From Patescibacteria group bacterium (GTDB taxonomy: Bacteria; Patescibacteriota; Minisyncoccia; UBA6257; GWB1-50-10), in contig JAMCRC010000035.1 in the NCBI GenBank assembly GCA_023380415.1, forward strand, positions 1 through 11,097: 11,097 nt of DNA, given 5' to 3'. Of the stretch, positions 1-6,135 are shown piece after piece. Every line of letters begins with the position of its first letter. Position 1 is the first letter of the stretch. The notes below the pieces were generated by a model. The model ran no database searches. It had not been told where the DNA came from and saw only the letters and a list, made by a program, of their open reading frames with translations. The position numbers were made by a program, and so were the translations under genes.

Positions 1-228
1 AAAAGCAGGGCGAGCTCGTCCTTGGCCTGCGTGACGGATATCGCCAAGGTTTTCAAGATGTCGGTGCCGGCCGCTTCCCACCAGCTCAAGGCCCTCGAGC
101 GGGGAGGCGTATTGAAGATCGAGCGCCAGGGCCAGATGAAATGCTACGCCGTGAATCACGAAGATTCCGATATCCAATCCCTTTTGAAATTTTTGTTCCC
201 TAAAGGTCGTCCCAAAACAAGGTCCTAA
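1..228 (+). CDS. ArsR-family winged-helix repressor, 5'-truncated by window edge
   Basis: Reading frame 1 is open from the first base to the TAA at 226-228, so the gene begins upstream of the window; the TTG at 22 need not be the true start. The visible part carries the recognition half of an ArsR/SmtB winged helix-turn-helix: DIAKVFKMSVPAASHQLKAL is the helix-turn-helix, followed by the wing (GVLKIERQGQMKCYAV). ArsR proteins are dimeric cytoplasmic repressors that usually release DNA on binding a metal or on thiol oxidation. The classical metal box of the family is CxCD; here the equivalent position reads CVTD, so only one of the two cysteines is present, and metal sensing through that site is uncertain. 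The next gene, a glutaredoxin-like protein, starts one base after the stop, so the two are probably co-transcribed and a redox signal is plausible (inference). Confidence 0.85.
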   Translation, partial: KSRASSSLACVTDIAKVFKMSVPAASHQLKALERGGVLKIERQGQMKCYAVNHEDSDIQSLLKFLFPKGRPKTRS

Positions 229-229
229 A

Positions 230-466
230 ATGCCAAACGTTACGATTTACACGACTCCAAGCTGCGTCTTTTGCAAAATGACGAAGGCCTTTTTCCAGGC
301 GAACGGAGTGAAGTACGAGGAAAAGGACGTCGCGGAAGACCTTCAGGCCCGCGAAGCCATGGTCCAGAAATCCGGCCAGCTCGGCGTGCCGGTCATAGAC
401 GTGGGCGGCGAGATCGTCGTCGGCTTCGACAAGGAAAAGCTTTCGGAGCTTCTGCACATCAAATAG
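230..466 (+). CDS. glutaredoxin-like thiol-disulfide oxidoreductase (NrdH/Grx type)
   Basis: This 78-residue protein is a single thioredoxin-fold domain of the small glutaredoxin/NrdH class. It has the beta-strand VTIYTTPSC, the active site CVFC at residues 12-15, the conserved cis-proline segment GVPV at residues 52-55, and the GFD turn before the last helix. These are the parts needed for thiol-disulfide exchange in the cytoplasm; the electron donor (glutathione, thioredoxin reductase or other) cannot be read from the sequence. It starts one base after the stop of the ArsR-type gene and has no strong ribosome binding site of its own, which suggests coupled translation. A strong terminator follows, ending the transcript here. 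Confidence 0.92.
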   Translation: MPNVTIYTTPSCVFCKMTKAFFQANGVKYEEKDVAEDLQAREAMVQKSGQLGVPVIDVGGEIVVGFDKEKLSELLHIK

Positions 467-521
467 GTTCCGGGTCGGACCCGAACCGGAGACGGCCGCT
501 CGCGAAGCGGCCGTTTTTGTT
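466..521 (+). terminator. Rho-independent terminator after the ArsR-glutaredoxin unit
   Basis: The main stem is ACGGCCGCT (492-500) pairing with AGCGGCCGT (506-514), 9 bp with a 5-base loop, followed by a T-run at 514-518. A weaker hairpin with one bulged C (466-487) lies just upstream and touches the stop codon. The stem plus T-tract is a classical intrinsic terminator. Confidence 0.88.
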
Positions 522-522
522 G

Positions 523-528
523 TAATAT
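523..528 (+). promoter_or_regulatory. candidate -10 box of the exporter operon
   Basis: TAATAT lies 8 bases before the ATG at 537, just after the preceding terminator, where a new promoter is needed. It matches 4 of 6 consensus bases and I see no clear -35. If used, transcription would start about at the ATG. A short GGAAG at 530-534 sits too close to the ATG to be a normal ribosome binding site. Confidence 0.4.
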
Positions 529-536
529 CGGAAGAT

Positions 537-2063
537 ATGGAGAAAAAATACGGTTTCTGGTCGCGGATTTGGAAGTTCCTAAAACGCCCCTATGGATGGG
601 GCGGCCTCTTGGTCATAATCGTCCTCTGCGTTGTTCTCTTCGGCCACGGGGCGCCGAAGCTGCAGACGGTGACGATAGAGAACGGGACCATCGCTCAAAC
701 CGTTGTCGTGACCGGCCAGATCACGGCGGCCAAGAACGTATCCCTTTCTTTCGAGCAGACCGGCCGTATCGGGCGGATCTACGTGACCGAAGGCGACCAT
801 GTGGCGGCCGGCGATCCGCTGATCGCCGAGGACGGTTCGACGGCCACAGCCCAGCTCCAGAAGGACCAGGCGAACCTTTCGGCCGCCCAAGCCAATCTCG
901 CCATCCTCCAATCTGGCGCCACGCCCCAATCGATCGCGGTCGCGGCCGCGCAAGTCGAGACCGCCAAAGAGGGTCTCGTGACCGCCATTAAGAACGCTTA
1001 TGCGGCGGCCGACGACGCCGTCCACAATCAGACCGACCCGATCTTCACCAATCCGCGGACCAACCCCCAGCTTGTTTTCCAAACCGGCGATCCTCAGGTC
1101 ACGAACACCGTTCAGAACGAACGTTTGGCGGTCGAAAATACGCTTTCCGTTTGGGAATCCAGCTTGAACACTTTGGCCACTTCGAGCGATCTCGCATCGG
1201 CCGCACGGGCGGCCGGAGCGGCCTTGGAGCAGGAGCAATCGTTCCTTTCGGACGCGTCCGCGGCGGTCAATTTGGCCTCTCCGACGGCCGGCCTTACTCA
1301 AACGACCATAAACACCTGGAAGACGAATATCGCGGCCGGCCGGACCGAAGTGAACGCGGCCTTAACGAACGTGACATCGGCCGCCGCCACGTTCACGGTG
1401 GACCAGAAGAACCTAATCCTGACCCAAGCTCCGCCTACAGCGGACCAAGTGACGGCCTCGGAAGCGGCCGTGGCCCAAGCTCAAGCCCAAGTGGCCTTCG
1501 ATCAGGCGGCTTTGGGCAAGACCGTCATCCGGTCTCCCTTTGATGCCCTGGTCACGAACGTGATACCGCAGCTCGGCGAAACGGTAACCTCCGGAGAAGA
1601 GGTCGTCGACCTCATCGGGACCAATACGCTCCAAGTGGAGGCCTACGTGCCGGAGATAGATGTCGCCAAGCTCTCCGTAGGCGACCTTGCATCGATGACC
1701 TTCGACGCTCTGCCGAACGAGACGTTCACCGGAAAGGTGGCGACCATCTATCCGGCCGAAACGGTATTGAACGGCGTAGCGAACTACAAGATCGAAGTGG
1801 CCTTCGACAAAATGGACCCGCGTTTCAAAAGCGGGCTCACGGCCAATCTCACTATCGAGACGATGAAGAAGGACAACGTTCTGGTCCTGCCGCAATACGC
1901 GCTCATCGAGAACGATCAAGGAACCTTCGCCGAAAAGATAGAGAACGGAAAACCGGTCCAAGTGCCGGTCACGCTCGGCATCCGGGACGACAACGGCAAC
2001 GCCGAGGTCCTCTCTGGGCTTCAGGCGGGCGACCGGGTGGTGAATATCGGGTTGAACCAATAA
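537..2063 (+). CDS. HlyD/MacA-type adaptor subunit of an ABC exporter
   Basis: A 508-residue membrane-fusion (adaptor) protein. A basic N-terminus is followed by one membrane anchor (about residues 21-38), so the rest lies outside the cytoplasmic membrane. The lipoyl-like domain is split in the usual way: the first half around residues 68-98 (GRIGRIYVTEGDHVAAGDPL) and the second around 328-362 (VIRSPFDALVTN, then LGETV). Between them lies a long Ala/Gln-rich helical hairpin (about 104-325), longer than in Escherichia coli MacA and interrupted near 160-190 by a Pro/Asn-rich stretch. A beta-barrel (about 365-445) and a membrane-proximal domain complete the fold. The stop overlaps the ATPase start (TAATG), so it belongs to an operon with the MacB-type ATPase and permease. 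The partner in the envelope and the exported substrate are unknown. If the organism is monoderm CPR, the adaptor cannot dock to a TolC-like channel in the usual way. Confidence 0.9.
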   Translation: MEKKYGFWSRIWKFLKRPYGWGGLLVIIVLCVVLFGHGAPKLQTVTIENGTIAQTVVVTGQITAAKNVSLSFEQTGRIGRIYVTEGDHVAAGDPLIAEDGSTATAQLQKDQANLSAAQANLAILQSGATPQSIAVAAAQVETAKEGLVTAIKNAYAAADDAVHNQTDPIFTNPRTNPQLVFQTGDPQVTNTVQNERLAVENTLSVWESSLNTLATSSDLASAARAAGAALEQEQSFLSDASAAVNLASPTAGLTQTTINTWKTNIAAGRTEVNAALTNVTSAAATFTVDQKNLILTQAPPTADQVTASEAAVAQAQAQVAFDQAALGKTVIRSPFDALVTNVIPQLGETVTSGEEVVDLIGTNTLQVEAYVPEIDVAKLSVGDLASMTFDALPNETFTGKVATIYPAETVLNGVANYKIEVAFDKMDPRFKSGLTANLTIETMKKDNVLVLPQYALIENDQGTFAEKIENGKPVQVPVTLGIRDDNGNAEVLSGLQAGDRVVNIGLNQ

Positions 2064-2770
2064 TGCTCGCCATCAGGGGGCTCAAGAAGGTCTACCGGGA
2101 CGAAGGCGATGAGGGAACGACCGCCCTGGACGGTCTCTCCTTCGACATCGAAAAAGGCGAGTTCGTCGCCATTATGGGGCCGTCCGGCTCCGGCAAGTCG
2201 ACCCTGCTCCATATCCTGGGGTTTTTGGACAGGCCGACGGGCGGCGAATACGTTTTCAACGGAAAGAAAATGGACGAGCTTTCGGACGAGGACCTGGCCC
2301 GGGTCCGGAATCGCGAGATGGGATTCGTCTTCCAGGACTTCAACTTGTTGGGTCACGCCACGGTCGCTGAGAACGTCGAGCTACCCTTGCTTTATTCGAC
2401 CGATATCGAACCGGCCGACCGGCGGACGCTGGTCGAGCGGGCGGTGAAGGCCGTAGGGCTCGAAGAAAAAATGCGCGTCGAGGCCGGCAATCTCTCGGGC
2501 GGTCAAAAACAGCGGGTAGCCATCGCGCGCGCTTTGGTCATGGATCCGAGCGTCGTCTTTGCCGACGAACCTACCGGTAACTTGGATTCGAAATCCGGCG
2601 GAGCGGTGATGGAAATACTGCGGGAGCTCAATAAAGAGGGGCACACGGTTATCCTCGTGACGCACGAGACCTACACGGCCGAGTTCGCCAACCGCATCCT
2701 TCACATCAAGGACGGTCTTCTTGAAAAGGACGAAAAGGTCCTGAAGCAGAGGGAAACATTCTTCAAATAA
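2063..2770 (+). CDS. MacB/LolD-type ABC transporter ATP-binding protein
   Basis: A 235-residue cytoplasmic nucleotide-binding subunit of normal family length with all catalytic motifs: Walker A GPSGSGKS (39-46), Q-loop glutamine Q91 in FVFQDF, ABC signature LSGGQKQR (144-151), Walker B VVFADEP (164-170) with catalytic E169, D-loop NLD (173-175) and switch histidine H201. The sequence matches the MacB/LolD/FtsE branch that powers type VII (mechanotransmission) ABC systems. Its ATG overlaps the adaptor stop by one base (TAATG), and the permease ATG follows its stop directly, so the three are translationally coupled. The protein ends in a charged tail after the core, which is common in this branch. 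Confidence 0.96.
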   Translation: MLAIRGLKKVYRDEGDEGTTALDGLSFDIEKGEFVAIMGPSGSGKSTLLHILGFLDRPTGGEYVFNGKKMDELSDEDLARVRNREMGFVFQDFNLLGHATVAENVELPLLYSTDIEPADRRTLVERAVKAVGLEEKMRVEAGNLSGGQKQRVAIARALVMDPSVVFADEPTGNLDSKSGGAVMEILRELNKEGHTVILVTHETYTAEFANRILHIKDGLLEKDEKVLKQRETFFK

Positions 2771-4015
2771 ATGCTCTTCCGGGACATCTTCCATACAGGC
2801 ATTAGAAGCATCCGCCACGCGCGCATGCGCTCTTTTCTCACTATCCTCGGAATAGTGATCGGCATCTCTTCGGTCATCGTCCTCATGTCCGTCGGCACTT
2901 CCGCCCAAGCGCTCATCGTGGACCAGGTCCAGAGCATCGGCTCCGACCTCATATTCATACTGCCGGGAGCGACCCTGTCTTCGCGTTTTTCCGCTCCCGC
3001 CTCGGCTTTCGGCGTCGTTACGAAAACGTTGGTCCAGGCGGACGTGAACGCCCTTGAGCGCGAACCGTCCATTTCGGCCGTCGTGCCGGCGGTCTACGGG
3101 CAGGGAACCATCGCTTACGGCAACAATAATGCCATCATTTCCTACCAGGGCGTGACGGCGAATTTCTTCCAGGTAAGGAACTTCAAAGTGGCTTCCGGCC
3201 GGCCGTTCAATACGGCGGACGTCCAGGGCGGGAATCGCGTGGCCGTTCTGGGGCAGAATATCGCGAAAACCCTCTTCGGAAATTTCGATCCGGTCGGAAA
3301 GTACGTTCGGATCGCGAACACCCCCTTGCAGGTCATCGGCGTTCTGGGGAAGCAGGGGACCGGACCCGGCGGCGTGAACCAGGACGACATCGCCCTCGTT
3401 CCGATCACGGTCGCTCAAAACCAGCTCATCGGAATAAACTATTTTAATTTCGTTACCGTCCAGGCGAACCCGAGCTACAACATGGATTTCGTCAAGGCCA
3501 GGGTCATTTCCGATCTACGCCAGGACCACGGCATCACCGATCCCACGAAGGACGACTTCACGGTCCAGACCCAGCAGGATGCCCTGGCCATCCTTGGCAG
3601 CATCACGTCCGTGATGACCGTCTTCCTCGCCGCCATCGCTTCCATCTCGCTCGTCGTTGGCGGTATCGGCATCATGAACATAATGCTCGTCTCGGTCGTC
3701 GAGCGTACGCGAGAGATCGGCCTTCGGAAGGCCGTCGGCGCCACGAACCGCGATATCCTCCGGCAATTCTTGGTGGAGTCGGCCCTCCTTACGCTCGTCG
3801 GCGGCGTCATCGGCATTGCGATAGGGGCTCTGATAGACGTTCTGGCCTACCTCGTTCTTTCAGCCGTGCTCGAGACCGGGTGGGTCTTCGCCCTGCCGGC
3901 TTCGGCCATTATCTTGGGCGCCGGGGTTTCTACGGCCATCGGCATCGTCTTCGGTTTTTATCCGGCCCGCCAGGCCGCAAGGAAAAGCCCGATCGAGGCC
4001 CTTCATTACGAGTAG
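2771..4015 (+). CDS. MacB-type ABC transporter permease (MacB_PCD + FtsX domains)
   Basis: A 414-residue permease with the four-helix MacB topology: one N-terminal helix (about 21-43), a large extracytoplasmic domain (about 45-275) and three C-terminal helices (about 278-308, 335-365, 375-398). The conserved cytoplasmic coupling segment ERTREIGLRKAVGA (311-324) and the C-terminal YPARQAARKSPIEAL are diagnostic of the FtsX/MacB superfamily. The ATPase is encoded separately, as in many Gram-positive and CPR systems, unlike the fused MacB of E. coli. The ATG follows the ATPase stop with no gap. Together with the adaptor, this makes a complete export unit whose substrate (peptide, lipoprotein, glycolipid or antibiotic) cannot be read from the sequence. 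Confidence 0.95.
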   Translation: MLFRDIFHTGIRSIRHARMRSFLTILGIVIGISSVIVLMSVGTSAQALIVDQVQSIGSDLIFILPGATLSSRFSAPASAFGVVTKTLVQADVNALEREPSISAVVPAVYGQGTIAYGNNNAIISYQGVTANFFQVRNFKVASGRPFNTADVQGGNRVAVLGQNIAKTLFGNFDPVGKYVRIANTPLQVIGVLGKQGTGPGGVNQDDIALVPITVAQNQLIGINYFNFVTVQANPSYNMDFVKARVISDLRQDHGITDPTKDDFTVQTQQDALAILGSITSVMTVFLAAIASISLVVGGIGIMNIMLVSVVERTREIGLRKAVGATNRDILRQFLVESALLTLVGGVIGIAIGALIDVLAYLVLSAVLETGWVFALPASAIILGAGVSTAIGIVFGFYPARQAARKSPIEALHYE

Positions 4016-4028
4016 TCGGCTCGGTGGC

Positions 4029-4057
4029 TTGATTTTTAACGCCTATCGTGGTATAAA
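4029..4057 (+). promoter_or_regulatory. sigma70-like promoter for the 27-aa membrane peptide
   Basis: TTGATT (4029-4034) and TATAAA (4052-4057) are separated by exactly 17 bases, the best -35/-10 pair in the window. The -10 ends 6 bases before the ATG at 4064, so the mRNA would be leaderless or nearly so. No Shine-Dalgarno sequence is visible. Confidence 0.65.
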
Positions 4058-4063
4058 CGGCTC

Positions 4064-4147
4064 ATGTTCGAAAAGATCGAATTCTGGCTCTTCCTCGTCA
4101 TCGCCTTTGTCATCCTGTACGCCGGATACGTCCAGGTTCATGGGTAG
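4064..4147 (+). CDS. 27-residue single-span membrane peptide
   Basis: A short ORF that encodes MFEKIEFWLFLVIAFVILYA followed by GYVQVHG and a TAG stop. A charged N-terminal head precedes one hydrophobic segment (about residues 7-23), so this is a single-pass membrane microprotein. Support for it being real comes from the well-spaced promoter just upstream (4029-4057), with the ATG at the same distance from the -10 as in other genes of this window, and from its place between the permease and the shared terminator. It could be a small accessory subunit of the exporter or an independent membrane peptide; I do not recognise a family. Its size makes chance a real alternative. Confidence 0.55.
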   Translation: MFEKIEFWLFLVIAFVILYAGYVQVHG

Positions 4148-4240
4148 GAGGATGCCGCCAGGGAAATAAAGGGCATTCACCGCGGAGTATCGAACCCTTT
4201 CGTTCGCTGTGCTCGGCAATAAATGCGGTCCGCGCCGATA
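4148..4240. other. intergenic stretch without recognisable content
   Basis: Between the 27-aa ORF and the bidirectional terminator I see no gene, tRNA or clear regulatory site. A weak long-loop inverted repeat (AAAGGG near 4168 against CCCTTT near 4196) is the only structure. If the 27-aa ORF is real, this is its 3' untranslated region. Confidence 0.5.
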
Positions 4241-4267
4241 AAAATCCGCCTTCAGGGCGGATTTTTT
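4241..4267. terminator. bidirectional terminator between the exporter region and the minus-strand orphan gene
   Basis: AAAATCCGCC (4241-4250) pairs perfectly with GGCGGATTTT (4256-4265) around a 5-base loop. The arms end in an A-run and a T-run (T to 4267), so the same hairpin gives a T-tract in both directions. On the plus strand it ends transcripts from the exporter or small-peptide side; on the minus strand it lies just past the stop of the gene ending at 4270. Confidence 0.88.
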
Positions 4268-4269
4268 AG

Positions 4270-5703
4270 TTATTTCTTGAAATTGGCCCGGTGTTTTTGC
4301 GGTATGCGGCGGATGGGCTTCGTCGGTCCGGCCTCTTTGTGCTCATTGTCCGCTCCGCCGGTCTTCGGGTTCAAGACGTTCTTTTCGAATGTCTCGATCA
4401 CTTCATCGGTCGGCTTGATGACCGACATTCTGACGAGGTTCCCCAATGGGGCCATTTGGACGCGTTTGCCCGACTTGACCGCCGCTGCATCGAGAGCGGT
4501 TCCAAGGCCGTTCACGTCCTCCCTCCTCATGAATATCAAAAGGTGGTCTTTGGTCGCCTCGGCGTAGCCTTTCCGCTCCGCCCATCTGTTCTTGTACGGT
4601 TTCGCCGCCACGGCCAGGACGGAGGCCGGCAGTTTTTCGTACTTGCCGTTTTCGTCGGCCTTCACGTAGATCATGCCGTTCCGGGCGACGTTCTTGCCGC
4701 TTTCGAGATACTCCCGCGACTTAACGATGCTCTCCTTTTGTTTTTCGATGACGCTTTTGCCGTCCGTTCCGGGCTTGTCCAGCCCGTACTTGGCGATGAG
4801 CGTGGGCGAAAGAGGGATGTTCGCGACGCGCTCGATTATTTTCTCGGCGTCCTCGATGAAGTGGGGATTGCCCTTGATCTCCAGCTTTTCGTCTTTGGTC
4901 AGGTCGCGGATCAACCCACGCAGGGCGTCAACGGGAAGAAGGCGATTGAGCTTCATCAGTGTCATGTCGTTCTCGTCGAAGAAGTTCTTGGCGGAGTCGG
5001 AGAGCCAGTATCCCATATCCACCCTTTCCGTCAGGACGTTCGCGTAGGTCATGTTCTTCAGGTCGTCGGTCCCTTGCTTGTCGTAAAGGCCGAGGGCAAA
5101 AGCGGTCTCGAAAAAGGCCATGGTCGGGCTCTTCGGGTGCTGCAGCTCGTCCGCGCCGCTGTCGGGCAGGGCCAGATTCAGCCCCCGCGCCATCACGGCC
5201 GGCGGTATCTCGTTCTCTTTGCCGGGTTCGTAGTAATGGATCTGATTCTCGTTCTTAAGGACGCCGGCCTTCGCCAGGTCGAGTTTTTGGACGACGAACC
5301 CGAGGCTGATCGGCGGTTTCACTCCTTTGCCGGTCACGTGGCCGGGGACCAGGACGTTCTGGTACCGGTCCAGGAACGCTTCCCGCATTTCCGTGCGCAG
5401 TTTTTCGTCGTTGCGGAGCGATTCTATGCCAATCATCTGATCGATGGATTTTTCCTTGAGGTAGATGATATCCGAAGCGAGAGGATCGTTCTTGATCGTA
5501 TCGAGGACCTCGCTTCTCGCGTTTTCCGGATCGACCCTCCTTCGGTCGAAGCCCCGGGAAGCGGCTTCCACTATATTGTCGAACTCTTGGCCGATGCGGT
5601 AGTCCTGGTCGCTCCTTTCCTCCGCCTGATGTTCGCTGATCGCATCGAGCTCTCGAGGCGGCGTTTCCTTGTTGTCGAAATCCGGTCCGGAAAATCTCTC
5701 CAT
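4270..5703 (-). CDS. orphan soluble protein of 477 residues, unknown function
   Basis: I do not recognise this family. With the ATG at 5703 the protein is 477 residues, starting MERFSGPDFDNKETPP. It has no signal peptide, no membrane segment and no obvious catalytic motif. It is highly charged, acidic and disordered-looking at the N-terminus, mainly helical in the middle (for example NARSEVLDTIKNDP, SIDQMIGIESLRNDEKLRTE), and ends in a basic tail (TKPIRRIPQKHRANFKK). The frame stays open upstream to an ATG at 5889, but that extension would overlap the divergent DUF5652 gene and its promoter, and it reads as low-quality sequence. The 5703 start lies 7 bases after a TACAAT -10 box on this strand. 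Amino-acid composition is normal here (K, E, I, D, N), whereas the opposite-strand ORF over the same region is rich in V, L, F, R, H and looks like a mirror frame. A bidirectional terminator follows the stop. Confidence 0.8.
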   Translation of the reverse strand: MERFSGPDFDNKETPPRELDAISEHQAEERSDQDYRIGQEFDNIVEAASRGFDRRRVDPENARSEVLDTIKNDPLASDIIYLKEKSIDQMIGIESLRNDEKLRTEMREAFLDRYQNVLVPGHVTGKGVKPPISLGFVVQKLDLAKAGVLKNENQIHYYEPGKENEIPPAVMARGLNLALPDSGADELQHPKSPTMAFFETAFALGLYDKQGTDDLKNMTYANVLTERVDMGYWLSDSAKNFFDENDMTLMKLNRLLPVDALRGLIRDLTKDEKLEIKGNPHFIEDAEKIIERVANIPLSPTLIAKYGLDKPGTDGKSVIEKQKESIVKSREYLESGKNVARNGMIYVKADENGKYEKLPASVLAVAAKPYKNRWAERKGYAEATKDHLLIFMRREDVNGLGTALDAAAVKSGKRVQMAPLGNLVRMSVIKPTDEVIETFEKNVLNPKTGGADNEHKEAGPTKPIRRIPQKHRANFKK

Positions 5704-5710
5704 ATCCTGA

Positions 5711-5716
5711 ATTGTA
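5711..5716 (-). promoter_or_regulatory. -10 box of the 477-aa orphan gene
   Basis: On the minus strand this reads TACAAT (5 of 6 consensus bases) and ends 7 bases before the ATG at 5703. No convincing -35 is seen. It sits back to back with the TATAAT of the divergent DUF5652 gene, so the two promoters share about 30 bp. Confidence 0.55.
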
Positions 5717-5737
5717 TCGCTTCGGGTCCCAAAAGTG

Positions 5738-5743
5738 TATAAT
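5738..5743 (+). promoter_or_regulatory. consensus -10 box of the DUF5652 gene
   Basis: A perfect TATAAT ends 6 bases before the ATG at 5750. The in-frame GTG at 5735 directly abuts and precedes this hexamer, so translation from GTG would require the -10 itself to be transcribed and translated; the ATG is the better start. Confidence 0.65.
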
Positions 5744-5749
5744 GGGGGC

Positions 5750-5977
5750 ATGTTGAATACTTTAGGGGGCGGTAACTGGCTTTGGTCGCTTTTGATACTC
5801 TGGACCATTCCATGGAAAGGGGTGGCCTTGTGGAAGGCCGCGCGGCGCACGGACAAATGGTGGTTCATCGTGATTTTGGTCGTGAACACGCTCGCTATTC
5901 TGGAGATCCTCTATATCTTCATCTGGAGCAAGCGCCCGCAAAAGGCGCCTAAAACGGAGATCTCGGCGGAAAAGTAG
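5750..5977 (+). CDS. DUF5652 small two-span membrane protein
   Basis: A 75-residue protein with two hydrophobic segments (about residues 10-28 and 37-59) joined by the conserved cytoplasmic-looking turn WKAARRTDKWWF, and a basic Lys-rich C-terminus. The WTIPWKGVALWKAAR and NTLAILEILYIF segments are what I know of DUF5652, a family found mainly in CPR bacteria and without a known function. The start was set at the ATG at 5750, 6 bases past a perfect TATAAT, rather than at the GTG at 5735 just upstream of that box. It is divergent from the orphan gene at 4270-5703, and a second small membrane ORF starts 5 bases after its stop, so the two small proteins probably form an operon. Confidence 0.85.
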   Translation: MLNTLGGGNWLWSLLILWTIPWKGVALWKAARRTDKWWFIVILVVNTLAILEILYIFIWSKRPQKAPKTEISAEK

Positions 5978-5982
5978 CGGGC

Positions 5983-6123
5983 ATGCGCGGACTTTTGGTA
6001 TCTGCTCTCGCTCTCGGGGCCTTTCTCCTCATCGTGTATTTCGTTTTCGGCGGGCTCTTTACGCATTTCTCGCCGCGACCGGGTAATGCCGACCTGATGG
6101 GCATCGTCGTCCGCCCGCGCTGA
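5983..6123 (+). CDS. 46-residue single-span membrane protein
   Basis: A short ORF starting MRGLLVSALALGAFLLIVYF with one hydrophobic segment (about residues 4-27), then a short polar tail ending in GIVVRPR and a TGA at 6121-6123. It begins 5 bases after the DUF5652 stop and ends 12 bases before the next gene, filling the gap in the style of this tightly packed region. The N-terminus could also be read as a signal peptide, but the remaining 18 residues would make a very small mature peptide. No family is recognised. The tight operon spacing supports a real gene; its size leaves doubt. Confidence 0.6.
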   Translation: MRGLLVSALALGAFLLIVYFVFGGLFTHFSPRPGNADLMGIVVRPR

Positions 6124-6127
6124 TAAA
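6122..6127 (+). promoter_or_regulatory. possible -10 box overlapping the upstream stop codon
   Basis: GATAAA lies 8 bases before the ATG at 6136, overlapping the TGA of the 46-aa ORF. It matches 4 of 6 consensus bases. It would give the fusion gene its own near-leaderless transcript, but read-through from the DUF5652 promoter is equally possible. Confidence 0.3.
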
Positions 6128-6135
6128 AATTCGCC

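Noticed and set aside
700..1400. frequent CGGCC/GGCCGG words that might be a repeat family
   Set aside because: They follow Ala, Gly and Pro codon use in a GC-rich coding region and show no regular spacing.
4165..4215. possible tRNA on the minus strand (GGGTTCGATAC-like T-loop)
   Set aside because: No pairing T-stem, no anticodon arm and no acceptor stem could be built around it.
4291..5742. 483-codon plus-strand ORF over the minus-strand orphan gene
   Set aside because: Its composition (V, L, F, R, H rich with no family motifs) is that of a mirror frame. The minus-strand ORF has normal composition, a -10 at leaderless spacing, and a terminator right after its stop.
5704..5889. N-terminal extension of the minus-strand orphan gene to the ATG at 5889
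   Set aside because: It would overlap the DUF5652 coding region and its promoter and lacks a start signal; the ATG at 5703 has a TACAAT 7 bases upstream.
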